Origin: Cryobacterium breve
GTDB taxonomy: Bacteria > Actinomycetota > Actinomycetes > Actinomycetales > Microbacteriaceae
DNA length: 64,000 nt
Reading direction: 5' to 3'
Assembly: GCF_027594785.1 (NCBI RefSeq)
Contig: NZ_CP075584.1
Location: 2,790,001 to 2,854,000 of the forward strand
Shown: one piece after another, positions 1-8,935 of the stretch
How positions within the stretch are numbered: the first letter of the stretch is position 1
Layout: each line of letters starts with the position of its first letter
Program-made: the position numbers and the translations under genes
The notes under the pieces: model-generated
What the model saw: only the letters and a program-made list of their open reading frames with translations
Databases searched by the model: none
What the model was told of the DNA's origin: nothing

Positions 1-1
1 G

Positions 2-430
2 CGCCTCGGCGTGGCCTGGTCGGCGCTCGGCCACGCCACCGCGGTCTTCGAGGCGGCCCTCAGCTACTCGAACCAGCGCATCCAGTTCGGCAAACCCCTT
101 GCCGGCTTCCAGCTCGTGCAGGAACGACTCACACGGATGCTGTCCCAGCTGACCGCGATGCAGCTCTACTGCCTGCGCCTCGCCGAACTCGACGCGGCCG
201 GGACCATGCGTCCGATCCAGGCGTCCCTCGCCAAGTACCACAACACCCGGGCCGCCCGCGAGATCGCGGCGACCGCGCGCGACGTGCTCGGCGGCAACGG
301 CATCCTGCTCGAGAACCACGTGATCCGGCACCTCGCCGACATCGAATCCCTGCACACCTACGAGGGCACCGAGAGCGTGCAGTCCCTGCTGATCGGCCGC
401 GACCTGACCGGGGTGAGCGCCTTCCGCTGA
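2..430 (+). CDS. Acyl-CoA dehydrogenase, C-terminal part (truncated by window edge)
   Basis: The reading frame is already open at the first bases, so this is the last 142 residues of a gene starting upstream. Flavin-dependent acyl-CoA dehydrogenases oxidise acyl-CoA to enoyl-CoA in fatty-acid or amino-acid breakdown. The visible part is the C-terminal helical domain: YSNQRIQFGKPLAGFQLVQ is the family's substrate/FAD helix, ARDVLGGNGI is the conserved FAD-contacting loop, and HTYEGTESVQSLLIGR carries the Glu in the position used as catalytic base in the glutaryl-CoA dehydrogenase branch. The closest family look is glutaryl-CoA dehydrogenase, but substrate cannot be fixed from this fragment. 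It ends about 70 bp before a palindromic repeat. Confidence 0.9.
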   Translation, partial: RLGVAWSALGHATAVFEAALSYSNQRIQFGKPLAGFQLVQERLTRMLSQLTAMQLYCLRLAELDAAGTMRPIQASLAKYHNTRAAREIAATARDVLGGNGILLENHVIRHLADIESLHTYEGTESVQSLLIGRDLTGVSAFR

Positions 431-502
431 CCCGGCTCCCGGCCTCGCTCACCCCGCCCGCACCCGCTGCACCCCGCGACCCGAGGCATCCGCTCACCCC
501 GC

Positions 503-566
503 CGCGAGAGCGGACTAATGGCCCTTTAACGCGGTGCGTTAAGGGCCATATTCGTACTCTCGCGAG
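503..566. repeat. Palindromic repeat, family A copy 1
   Basis: A nested inverted repeat: outer arms CGCGAGAG and CTCTCGCG, inner arms TGGCCCTTTAACGC and GCGTTAAGGGCCA. It lies in the gap between the acyl-CoA dehydrogenase and the ArsB-like gene, where it could fold as a long hairpin at the end of the first transcript. A second copy, in reverse-complement orientation, lies at 44231-44293; the outer 20 bases on each side match almost exactly when one copy is flipped. Confidence 0.85.
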
Positions 567-598
567 CCGGAGGGGTCTCGACCGATACACTCCGATCC

Positions 599-1789
599 AT
601 GGTCCTGTCCCTCATCGGCGCCGGTCTGCTCCTGCTCGGCACCGTCGCCGTGGCGACCGGCCTGCTCCCGCTCGCCGAACTGCTCGTGCTCGTGGACCGA
701 GTGGCGCCGATTCTCGTGTTCGTCGTGGCCATGACGGTCGTGACCGAGCTCTGCAGCGAGGCGGGGGTGTTCCGCTGGATCGCCCGCCGGCTGCGGCACT
801 GGGGCGGCGGCCGGGCCTGGCTGCTCTGGCTGTGGGTCGCTGGCATCGCGATCGTCACGACCGTGTTCCTCTCCCTCGACACGACCGCCGTGCTCCTGAC
901 GCCGGTTGTCGTCGTGGTCGCGCGACAGGCGGGCCTGCCGCCGCTGCCGTTCGCCCTCACGACGGTGTGGCTCGCCAACACCGGCAGCCTGCTGCTGCCG
1001 ATCAGCAACCTGACCAACCTGCTCGCCCAGAATCGCCTCGGCGGCATCTCCCCGATCGCCTTCGCCGGGCTCACCGCGGCCCCCGCGCTCGTCGCCGTGC
1101 TCGTGCCGATGGCCATGGTCGCGCTCATCTTCCGCAAGGACCTCGGCAAACGGTATGCGAGCGTACCCGTGCAGCGGACCCGCGTGGCGGGCACGTCGGG
1201 AGCGGCGGCATCCGTCGACCGGGTCCTGCTCGGGACGAGCGCGCTCGTCCTCGCGGCCCTGCTGCCCGCCCTGGTCGTCGGCCTGCCGGTGTGGCTGCCG
1301 TCGAGCATCGCCGCGCTCTCGCTTGCCGTCGTGTTCCTCGTGAGGCGCCGGAGCGTGCTCCGCATCACCCTGATCCCGTGGTCGCTTCTTCTCTTCAGCG
1401 CCGGCCTGTTCCTCGCGATGGAGGCCCTGCAGAACCTGGGGCTGCCGGTGCTGCTCACCGCGCTCGCCGGGGCGGGGAACGCGCCGGGGGACCTGTTCCG
1501 CCTGGCCGGCACGAGCATGGTCGGCTCGAACCTGGTCAACAATCTGCCCGCCTACCTCGCGCTCGAGCCGGTCGCCGACTCGACCCCGCGGCTGCTCGCC
1601 GTGCTGATCGGCGCGAACGTAGGCCCGCTGATCACCCCGTGGGCCTCTCTTGCGACCCTGCTCTGGCACAGCAGGCTCGAGAAGATGAACGTGCTGATCA
1701 CGTGGCGCGGGTATGCGCTCTTCGGTCTCGTGCTCGCCCCGGTCACGGTCGGGTTGAGCGTGCTCACGATGATCCTGGTCACCGCATGA
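599..1789 (+). CDS. ArsB/SLC13-type membrane permease
   Basis: A 396-residue polytopic membrane protein made almost entirely of hydrophobic segments, about ten to eleven of them. The arrangement resembles the ArsB/NhaD/SLC13 ion-transporter superfamily: two inverted halves, each with a Ser/Asn/Thr-rich re-entrant stretch (TGSLLLPISNLTNLLAQNRL near residue 130, GSNLVNNLPAYLALEPV near residue 310). ArsB proteins export arsenite; other members move dicarboxylates or exchange sodium for protons. No arsR, arsC or arsA is nearby, so arsenite as substrate is only a possibility. Slightly shorter than typical ArsB (about 430 residues). It is flanked upstream by a palindromic repeat and downstream by an unrelated PRC-barrel gene, so it is probably transcribed alone. 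Confidence 0.8.
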   Translation: MVLSLIGAGLLLLGTVAVATGLLPLAELLVLVDRVAPILVFVVAMTVVTELCSEAGVFRWIARRLRHWGGGRAWLLWLWVAGIAIVTTVFLSLDTTAVLLTPVVVVVARQAGLPPLPFALTTVWLANTGSLLLPISNLTNLLAQNRLGGISPIAFAGLTAAPALVAVLVPMAMVALIFRKDLGKRYASVPVQRTRVAGTSGAAASVDRVLLGTSALVLAALLPALVVGLPVWLPSSIAALSLAVVFLVRRRSVLRITLIPWSLLLFSAGLFLAMEALQNLGLPVLLTALAGAGNAPGDLFRLAGTSMVGSNLVNNLPAYLALEPVADSTPRLLAVLIGANVGPLITPWASLATLLWHSRLEKMNVLITWRGYALFGLVLAPVTVGLSVLTMILVTA

Positions 1790-1874
1790 CTTCCGCGCGG
1801 CCGCATCGAGCGATGCGAGAATATGGGAATCCGCCCCTGCGTCCAACGCGTGCCTCGAGCGAAGGAATGACCGA

Positions 1875-2561
1875 ATGATCACCCTCGAAGGGATCGACGA
1901 CATCGTCGTCAACGGCGGCGTCGTCGTGACGCGCGACGGCGCGAAACTCGGCTCGGTCGAACAGGTCTTCCTGAGTGAGGATTCCGGCGAACCGGCGTTC
2001 GTCACCGTGCGCACCGGCCTGTTCGGCATGCTCGAATCGTTCGTTCCGCTCGACGGCGCGACCATCGACGGCCCGCGCGTGGTCGTGGCCTTCGACCGGG
2101 ACCGCATCCGCAACGGCCCCCGCATCGAGAGCGACCGTGGATCGATCACCGCCGACGAGGAGAAGGAACTCTACGACTACTACGGCACCTCGGCGCCCGA
2201 CTCTGCCAACTCTGCCGGGTCGGCAGAGTCTGCCGGGTCGGCCGAGCCCGCTGAGCAGGCCGTTCCGGTCGAGTCCGCTGAGCAGGCCGTTCCGGTCGAG
2301 TCCGCTGCCCTCCCAGCGGATGCCGCCGGCCGCCCGGAGCCGCAGGTGCAGTCCCCGGGCGCGCCGCCCACCCCGGAAGATCCGCACCCGAATGACGCCC
2401 CGCATCCGCGCCCCTCCACACGGCCCGCACGAGGGCCCGCCCCCGGTCCCGCCACACCTGCGCAAGCACGAGGTCGACGGTCGCCCGCACCCGCCGCACG
2501 ACGGTCCGCATCCGCATCCGCATCCGCACCCGCACGTGCCGGCCGGGTGACACGCCCGTAA
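1875..2561 (+). CDS. PRC-barrel-like protein with low-complexity tail
   Basis: The first ~85 residues (from GIDDIVVNGGVVVTRDGAKL to VVAFDRDRIRNGPRI) look like a PRC-barrel domain, a small beta-barrel found in RNA-processing and photosynthetic proteins and in many actinobacterial stress proteins of unknown role. A DYYG motif follows. The rest is Ala/Glu/Pro-rich, with an exact 27-base direct duplication (encoding AEQAVPVES) near 2253-2307. The tail is suspicious: the neighbouring frame from about 2410 to 2550 reads as a His/Pro-rich tail (HLRKHEVDGR, then HPHPHPHPH) that looks more natural than the Ser/Ala/Arg tail of this frame, so one base may be extra near 2410. Start ATG 1875 overlaps no other gene. 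Confidence 0.7.
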   Translation: MITLEGIDDIVVNGGVVVTRDGAKLGSVEQVFLSEDSGEPAFVTVRTGLFGMLESFVPLDGATIDGPRVVVAFDRDRIRNGPRIESDRGSITADEEKELYDYYGTSAPDSANSAGSAESAGSAEPAEQAVPVESAEQAVPVESAALPADAAGRPEPQVQSPGAPPTPEDPHPNDAPHPRPSTRPARGPAPGPATPAQARGRRSPAPAARRSASASASAPARAGRVTRP

Positions 2562-2829
2562 CACAGTGACGTTTATGTGACGATTCATCAGGTTTACTGG
2601 GTATTCGTCTAACCCAGCCCTAGTCTGATCAGCAGCAGAACAACCTCGCAGGGAGTGTCGATCCGTCGACGTCTCCCCCGCGGGAGTGACGACCGGCTCG
2701 ACGCCCGCAGTGGGCGTCGCTCACCACCGTCCGAACCAGTAGAACCACCAGGCACCGTTGCCGGCGCACGACGCAGGCCGGCGGTGTCGTGAACCAGGAA
2801 CCAGTGCTGTGAACCAGAAACACGCGAAC

Positions 2830-3027
2830 ATGACCGATGACGAACTCCTGCTCGAGACGGACTACACGAGTTACGCCAACTCCTGCCGCGACCCGCACAT
2901 CACAGCGACCCAGGACCTCGTCGAGTGCCGTCGCCAGAACGGCCACGACGACACCCACGCAACGCGCGCCGGCATCCGGGCCATCCGCTGGCACCCAGGG
3001 ACCGAAGACCTGCCGCTCGCGGGCTGA
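2830..3027 (+). CDS. Small hypothetical protein (65 aa)
   Basis: A 65-codon frame beginning MTDDELLLETDYTSYANSC and ending HPGTEDLPLAG. Codon third positions are mostly G or C, as in its neighbours, and the composition is soluble, charged and balanced, which argues for real coding. I recognise no domain. Two Cys residues are 15 or so positions apart but no metal motif is formed. No clear ribosome-binding site precedes the ATG; a GTG 21 bases upstream in the same frame is an alternative start. The 270 bp before it hold an imperfect hairpin around 2648-2680 and nothing else that I can support. Confidence 0.5.
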   Translation: MTDDELLLETDYTSYANSCRDPHITATQDLVECRRQNGHDDTHATRAGIRAIRWHPGTEDLPLAG

Positions 3028-3285
3028 GCCACGCCCGGCGGTAGCCGGACGGGCCGTCGCGCGTCAGGCCGTCGCAGGTTAGGTCTGTGCGAAGGCCGTG
3101 GGTGTCGACCGCCCTGGTCCGCCGTGACGTGACAGGTCCTCACTCAATTCTCCCCGTTGCGGCGCGCCGAAACGGATGACCGCCTTGTCGTGGCCATGCT
3201 GGGGGAGTCCCATGAAAATCGGTCGAGCCGCGGTTGCTGAGGCACGAACCACCGGACCCAGCAACTCTGTGATCCGATCGGACTC

Positions 3286-4560
3286 ATGCGCGCCGTCGCT
3301 CCTCTCCTGATCCACCCTGCCCTGCTCCTCGTCACCCTCGCCCTCTCGACGGCGCTCGCGGTGTCTGTCGTGCCCGTCGCCGCGACCGCGCCGGTGGTGG
3401 AAGCCGGCCACGCCGCCTCCGGTCCGGGAGCCGTGGCGTCACCCCCTTTCGCCGGGCCCGACGGAAAAACGGGCGAGGTGACCTCGTCTGCCGGACCGAC
3501 GCCGGTCGCGGGGACTGCCGGCCCGGTCGGCGGAGCAGGGAGCCAGGCCCCGGCATCCGCCCCGAAGCCGATCGTCGCCGCGGACGGAGCGCCCGCCGGG
3601 CCCGGCGCCGGCCGACCGAGCGCCGCCTCGGCGGCGGGCCTCGGTGTGCAGTCGGGCGCCCTCGCTTCGACGGGAACACTCGGCGCGGCGACCGTGGCAA
3701 CCGGGGGTGCGTCGAGCGGATCGGCCGACACGTTCGCGGGAGCGGCCCTCGCCGACCGCAACGAGCAGCTCGTCGTCGTCGTGCCGTCCGGCGCCGGCCA
3801 GACGGCCAGTCGCTACCCCCTGCACGCCAACATCGTCTCGACGACATTCTGGGTCGGTGAGATCTTCAACGCCAACCTCAGCGACGGCAGCCAGGTCTGC
3901 AGCACCTACGACGGCCAGTGGGCGTTTCACCACACCGGGATCACGACCGGGATCACTCCGGCCGCGGCGAGTGGTTGCGCGGGCAGCGCCTATGGCGGGT
4001 GCGACGGCGTGAGCTCCGGGACGGGCGCCGCCTTCCTCTGCGCGACCGAGGCCCGCACGTCGGCCAACGGGTTCCTGCCCACCCGTCAGCCGGCACCCCT
4101 GCAGAACGCCTTCTACCTCGACCTGCCCTTCGACGACGTCAACGACCCGACCGCATTCGCGGGGCGCTGCACCGTCGTGCCGTGGGCGGCGACCCTCGGC
4201 CTCAGCCACTGCGCCGACCCGGGGTTCTCCTACCTGAAGAACCGCTGGGTGCGCATCGTCGGCCCGAACGGGCACGTCTGCTATGGCCAGGTCGAAGACG
4301 CCGGGCCCTCGAGCGGGGCGCTGTACCACGACGCCGGTTACGTCTTCGGCACCACGAACGCGCGCCCGATCAACCTCAAGTTCAGCGGTGACAGCAGCCA
4401 GGGCGCCGGAATGGACGTCTCGCCCGCGCTCAACGGATGCCTGGGCTTCACCGACCTGGACGGCGACGCCGACCACGTCGACTGGTCATTCACCGAGCGC
4501 GCCGATGTCCCGCCCGGGCCCTGGCTCCGCATGGTGACGACGAGCCAGGTCTCCGGCTGA
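3286..4560 (+). CDS. Secreted protein of unknown function
   Basis: A 424-residue exported protein. Residues 1-35 form a signal peptide (short Arg-containing start, hydrophobic core, Ala-rich cleavage region). Residues about 36-165 are a Gly/Ala/Pro/Ser linker. The folded part, about 170-424, contains several Cys (in CSTYDG, ASGCAG, GGCDG, FLCATEA, GRCTVV, SHCADPG, VCYGQVEDAGP, NGCLGF), suggesting disulfides outside the cell. The stretch RIVGPNGHVCYGQVEDAGP followed by an Asp-rich segment resembles a double-psi beta-barrel of expansin/lytic-transglycosylase type, but I would not assign a function. Just upstream, an ATG at 3212 with a strong GGGGGAG site opens a 32-codon frame that overlaps this start in another frame; it may be a coupled leader peptide or the true start if a frameshift is hidden between them. 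Confidence 0.75.
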   Translation: MRAVAPLLIHPALLLVTLALSTALAVSVVPVAATAPVVEAGHAASGPGAVASPPFAGPDGKTGEVTSSAGPTPVAGTAGPVGGAGSQAPASAPKPIVAADGAPAGPGAGRPSAASAAGLGVQSGALASTGTLGAATVATGGASSGSADTFAGAALADRNEQLVVVVPSGAGQTASRYPLHANIVSTTFWVGEIFNANLSDGSQVCSTYDGQWAFHHTGITTGITPAAASGCAGSAYGGCDGVSSGTGAAFLCATEARTSANGFLPTRQPAPLQNAFYLDLPFDDVNDPTAFAGRCTVVPWAATLGLSHCADPGFSYLKNRWVRIVGPNGHVCYGQVEDAGPSSGALYHDAGYVFGTTNARPINLKFSGDSSQGAGMDVSPALNGCLGFTDLDGDADHVDWSFTERADVPPGPWLRMVTTSQVSG

Positions 4561-4806
4561 GGTTCCGCGCCGCGAGTCATCGATTCCGCCAGGCGGTGCC
4601 GGCGCGCCGGCGACGGTGGGCGCGGCCGGCGATTCCCGGTGATTCCGGGGCGTCGCTGCACGGCTGAAGAGGGCCCACCTGAGGAAGAATCACGCCTAAA
4701 CGAGGGGTAATCACTCGCGCCCGTTAGGCTGGTCTGTGGCGCGGTCCAGTTGTTCCGGAGCGCACCAAAGCACGAAGAGCTGAGCTCGACGGAAAAAAGG
4801 CTGACC

Positions 4807-6583
4807 ATGAAACACGAAGTATCCGTACCTCCTCGCATCCAGGCAACGATTCGTAGCAACGGAACCGGCGAACTGATCATCGACGGGGCGGGCCAGCAGG
4901 TGACGGCCGGCGACGAGGCCGGTGTTCGTGAAGAGATCATCAACCGCGTGACGGATGTCGCCCGCGAACTCGGTCGCCCGGTGCGGCTGACCGCCGACGA
5001 CGAGCAGGGCCAATGGCCCCTCGTCGTGCACCCGGACGGCGAAGTGGAAGCCGCGGGCGACTTCATCCCCGCCGCCGCACTGCCGAGCCACGCGCTCGAA
5101 ACCGAGGAACCCGCAGCGTCGCAGGGCAAGTCAGCCAAGCGGGCCATGGCCCACACCGGCGACCACAACGCCCCGGCGGCCCTGGCCGAACCGATGGAAC
5201 CGATCGATGCCCTCGAGGAACTGGCCGAGCTCGCAGCCCTGGGTGACCCCCTCGACGCCGGGGCGCAGACGTCCGTCGACGAGGCCGATGCCGAGTCGGC
5301 AGCGGAACGCGGGGCCGAAGCCGATGCAGCCGATGCATCCAACGCTGCACGCGCCGCCACTGTCGACGTCGATGACGACGTCGATGACGATGCCGAAGCG
5401 GATGCCGGTGCCGACGCTGATGCGCCATCTCAGGCCGCCGAATCCGTGCCCGCAGGGCCCCGCCGGACGCCAGGACCGCCACCCGGACTCTTCGAGGACA
5501 TCATCTTCGAACACGGCGATCTCGACGCCGACGAGGACGAGGACGAAATCGCGGCCGGCTCGGTAGCTGAGTTCCGGTCCACGCCGGTCTCCGCCTCCTC
5601 CGCACTGCTCGTCCCGGCACCGCACACGACCCTGGTCGCCGCGGAAGACGGTCCCAACCTCGCCGACTTCATGAGCCTCCCGCCCCGCGATCGTCGCAGG
5701 ACCCGCCCTCCTCGGCTGGCAGGGCACCGTGCGCCGGGTCACCGGCGGACTCGTGAATCCGTCGCCGGGCCGCAGCGAACTCGCCCGCCGCGCCGCAATC
5801 GCGGCAGTGCAGCGCAGCCTCAGCGGTCCCCGCACCATCGTGGTGCTCAACCCCAAGGGCGGCGCGCACAAGACCACCGCGACGCTGCTGATCGCCGCGA
5901 CGTTCGGCATCCACCGTGGCGGGTACACCCTCGCCTGGGACAACAACGAGACGATGGGCACCCTCGGCGTGCGGGCGCAGGGCGCCCAGCACACGAACAC
6001 GGCCGTCGACCTGCTCCGCGACCTCGAGGACTTCGCGTACTCCACGTCGGCGAGGGTCGGCGACCTCGACAAGTACGTGCGCAACCAGGGCGACGCCCGC
6101 TTCGACGCACTCGCCTCCGACCTCGACCCGGCCGGCGCCGCGAGCATCGACGACGTCGCCTTCGGCAAGCTGCACGCCGCACTGAGCCGCTTCTACCGGA
6201 TCCTGATCATCGACACCGGCAACAACATGCGCGCCTCGAACTGGGAGGCGGCCGTCGAGACCGCCGACCAGCTCGTCGTCGTCTCGACGATCCGTGAAGA
6301 CACCGCGTACGGCGCGGCCTCGCTCCTCGACGGTCTGCGGCTCAAGGGGCACGGGGACAAGGTCGCCCAGGCCGTGACCGTGCTCGCATCCCCGGCGAAG
6401 ACGGCCGACCGAGCCCTGTCCGCCCGGTTGCACGACCACTTCAGCCAGCTCACCCGCACCGTCGTCGACGTGCCATACGACCCGGCGCTCGTCGCCGGCG
6501 GCCCGCTCAACATCGACGCCCTCGCCCCGCGCACCCGTGAGGCCTGGCTCTACGCGACCGCTGCGATCGCCGAAGGCCTGTAG
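4807..6583 (+). CDS. ParA/MinD-like ATPase with long acidic N-terminal region (frameshift in sequence)
   Basis: About 591 residues once the extra base in AGCCT at 5674-5678 is removed (ATGAGCTCC expected). Residues 1-90 form a small alpha/beta domain; 90-260 are Asp/Glu/Ala-rich and disordered; the C-terminal ~290 residues are a P-loop ATPase of the ParA/MinD/SIMIBI class. The deviant Walker A reads NPKGGAHKTTAT, with His in the variable position; switch II is seen in ILIIDTGNN, where the usual DxPP/DxxG is replaced. Actinobacterial relatives occur with type VII secretion or septum-site genes, but none is near here. It may position a membrane or cell-wall complex; partner unknown. The ATG has AAAGG seven bases upstream. 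An imperfect CCTAA...TTAGG inverted repeat at 4695-4728 is in the promoter region. Confidence 0.8.
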
Positions 6584-6689
6584 TCGGCGCCGGGCGCCCG
6601 GGGACGTGTACCTTCCCGTTCGCCTGCGTACGTCATAATGCACGGCGGGCGTGCCAATCGGGGCCGCCCGCCGACAAGAAGGTCCACCC

Positions 6690-7322
6690 GTGCGCAGCTA
6701 CCCCGCCCTTATCTCCCTCGGAGCCTCCGCCGGTCTCGTCGCGGTCTGCGTTGTGCTGGCGCTCACCGGATGCAGCCCGGCAGCGACCCGGTCGCCCGCC
6801 GCCCCGGCCGGCTGCGCCCAGCCCGGGGCAGCCTCAGACGCCGTGGTCGCGCCGGGGGCCGTCGGCAGCGCGCCGGAGGTCACCTTCACCACGCCGCTGA
6901 CCGCCGCGAACACCGAACGCACCGTCATGACGGTCGGCACCGGCGCCCCGGTGCAGACCGGCGACTACGTGGAACTCGGCGTCGCGTTCTACAACGGCAG
7001 GACCGGGGCGAAGATCGACGCCCGCGGATTCGGGCCCGGCACCTCGGGACTCGACACCGGAGCACCCGTCCGGGTGAACCTTGCCGCGCCGGACGGGACC
7101 CTGCTCGCCATCCTCAAAGGCGTCACCTGCTCGACGGTCGGCTCCCGGGTCGCCGTCGTCGCGAGCCCGGTGGATGCCTGGGGAGCGCAGGAGAACATCG
7201 AGCTGGACCTCCACGCGAACGACAACGTCGTCATCGTCGTGGACGTGCTGACGGCGGCGGCGACCGCCCCCGTCGCGACCGATGTTCCGGCGACTGGGGC
7301 TCCCGACACCAACGTCGGGTAG
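6690..7322 (+). CDS. Lipoprotein with degenerate FKBP-type fold
   Basis: Starts at GTG 6690 with AGAAGG upstream; gives MRSYPALISLG and a lipoprotein signal with lipobox LTGC, so Cys about 31 would be lipidated and the protein held on the outer face of the membrane. About 210 residues. The body aligns by eye along its length with the N-terminal FKBP-like half of the next gene (shared blocks [71 protein letters not shown]). The second, better preserved FKBP domain is missing here. Peptidyl-prolyl isomerase activity is doubtful; a chaperone role in exported-protein folding is possible. It probably arose by tandem duplication. Confidence 0.8.
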   Translation: MRSYPALISLGASAGLVAVCVVLALTGCSPAATRSPAAPAGCAQPGAASDAVVAPGAVGSAPEVTFTTPLTAANTERTVMTVGTGAPVQTGDYVELGVAFYNGRTGAKIDARGFGPGTSGLDTGAPVRVNLAAPDGTLLAILKGVTCSTVGSRVAVVASPVDAWGAQENIELDLHANDNVVIVVDVLTAAATAPVATDVPATGAPDTNVG

Positions 7323-7477
7323 CGTCTTCCGTCGGGCTCCCTCGTGCGGGCATCCGCTACCGGAAGCCCGCGGTCTGTCCTCCGCCGACCGGTCGGTTCA
7401 GGTTACTCATAGATGCATGGTTCATACTGACCGAGGCCCATCATCGAAGAGACCACTCTCGAAACAGAAAGATCAGC

Positions 7478-8449
7478 GTGCGCAAACTTCCTGCCCTTCT
7501 CACCGTCGCAACCGTCGCGGTGCTCGCCCTCACCGGCTGCAGCGGATCCCCGTCGTCGACACCGACGGCATCCGCCGCCGCCGCGCTGACCTGCACGGAC
7601 CCCGGCACGAGCTCGGACGCCGTCAAGGTCGCCGGTGACGCCGGCGTCGAGCCCACCGTCACCTTCACGGCGCCGCTCGCGGCAACCGCGACCGAGCGCA
7701 CCGTGATCACCAAGGGCGACGGCGACGCCGTCAACACCGGTGACGCCGTCGAGATCGCGTACACCGCGTACAACGCCACCTCGGGTGCCAAGCTCAACGC
7801 CGGCGGTTACGGCACCGCAGCCGGCCTCACCGTCACCGTCGCCGAGACCGGCTCCGTCATCCCCGGCATCCTCAAGGGCATCGCGTGCTCCAACATCGGC
7901 TCGCGCGTCGCCGTCGTCGTGCCGCCGGTCGACGCGTTCGGCACCACGGGTAACACGGACCTCAAGGTCGCCGCGACCGACAACATCATCTTCGTGATCG
8001 ACGTGAAGGGCAAGGTGCCCACCCGCGCGAGCGGCGCCGACCAGGCCCCGCAGGACGGTTTCCCGACCGTCGCGCTCGCCGACGACGGCGCCCCGACGAT
8101 CACCGTCCCGAAGAGCGACGCCCCGACCGAGCTCAAGACCGAGGTCCTCAAGAAGGGCGACGGCGCGACCGTCGCCGACGGCGCGACCGTGACCGTGCAG
8201 TACGCGGGTGTCGTGTGGGCCACCGGGAAGGTCTTCGACCAGAGCTGGGGCAAGGGCGGCCCGGCCACCTTCGCGACGGCCAACGTCGTCCCCGGCTTCG
8301 CCCAGGGCCTGGTCGGCCAGACCGTCGGCTCGCAGGTCGTCATCGTGATCCCGCCGGCGCTCGGCTACGGCGCAACCGGCAACACGACCGCGGGCATCTC
8401 GGCAACGGACACCCTTGTGTTCGTCGTCGACATCCTCGCGACCGCGTAG
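7478..8449 (+). CDS. FKBP-type peptidyl-prolyl isomerase lipoprotein, two domains
   Basis: GTG 7478 gives [20 protein letters not shown] followed by lipobox Cys; 323 residues, exported and lipid-anchored. Two FKBP-like domains: a diverged one at about 50-185 and a canonical one at about 215-323. The second shows the family pattern: [19 protein letters not shown] (the F-D of the active site), [17 protein letters not shown], and [17 protein letters not shown], ending [10 protein letters not shown]. Such enzymes isomerise X-Pro bonds in exported proteins. The gene follows its shorter paralogue after a 155-bp gap. Naming it with an fkp symbol would overstate what is visible. Confidence 0.88.
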   Translation: MRKLPALLTVATVAVLALTGCSGSPSSTPTASAAAALTCTDPGTSSDAVKVAGDAGVEPTVTFTAPLAATATERTVITKGDGDAVNTGDAVEIAYTAYNATSGAKLNAGGYGTAAGLTVTVAETGSVIPGILKGIACSNIGSRVAVVVPPVDAFGTTGNTDLKVAATDNIIFVIDVKGKVPTRASGADQAPQDGFPTVALADDGAPTITVPKSDAPTELKTEVLKKGDGATVADGATVTVQYAGVVWATGKVFDQSWGKGGPATFATANVVPGFAQGLVGQTVGSQVVIVIPPALGYGATGNTTAGISATDTLVFVVDILATA

Positions 8450-8523
8450 TCGCGACACCGCTTAACCAGACACCCGCACCAGGCGGCGGCCCCCGGGCCG
8501 CCGCCGGAAGGCCCAGTTCCACC

Positions 8524-8935
8524 ATGCAGCGCACGATGTTCAAGTCCAAGATCCACCGCGCCACCGTGACGCAGTCCGACCTGCACTACGTCGGTTCGCT
8601 GACGGTTGACGAGGAGCCTGATGGAAGCCGGCGACCTGCTCGCCGGTGAGCGCGTCAGTATCGTCGACGTGAACAACGGCAGCCGCTTCGAGACCTACCT
8701 CATCGCAGGCAAGCGCGGCAGCGGAGTCATCGGCCTGAACGGCGCCGCCGCCCGCCTCGGCATGCAGGGCGACCTCATCATCATCATCTCTTACGCGCAG
8801 ATGAGCGACGAAGAAGCCCGCAGCTACGTCCCCGTCGTCGTGCACGTCGACGCGGACAACCACATCGTCGCGGTCGACGCAGACCCCTCAGGTGTACATG
8901 TCGCTGGCCTGAGCCGCCCGCCGCTCACGGCCTGA
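8524..8935 (+). CDS. panD: Aspartate 1-decarboxylase (frameshift in sequence)
   Basis: Converts L-aspartate to beta-alanine for pantothenate and coenzyme A. The start reads [20 protein letters not shown], almost the family signature, including the catalytic Lys of [14 protein letters not shown] is followed by an extra base in AGCCT (8615-8619); correcting to GAGCTG gives [12 protein letters not shown] and continues in the next frame with [18 protein letters not shown] and [12 protein letters not shown]. In PanD the self-cleavage Gly-Ser that makes the pyruvoyl group lies at residues 24-25, here YVGSLT, intact. Corrected length 136 residues, normal for the family. It is essential for CoA synthesis unless beta-alanine is supplied, so the break is almost certainly a sequencing error. 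The 3' end overlaps the convergent gene by 48 bp. Confidence 0.92.

Noticed and set aside
599-1789. Arsenic-resistance operon
   Set aside because: The permease resembles ArsB but no arsR, arsC or arsA accompanies it.
3212-3310. Separate 32-codon gene before the secreted protein
   Set aside because: Good ribosome site but no recognisable peptide; kept as a remark, not as a gene.
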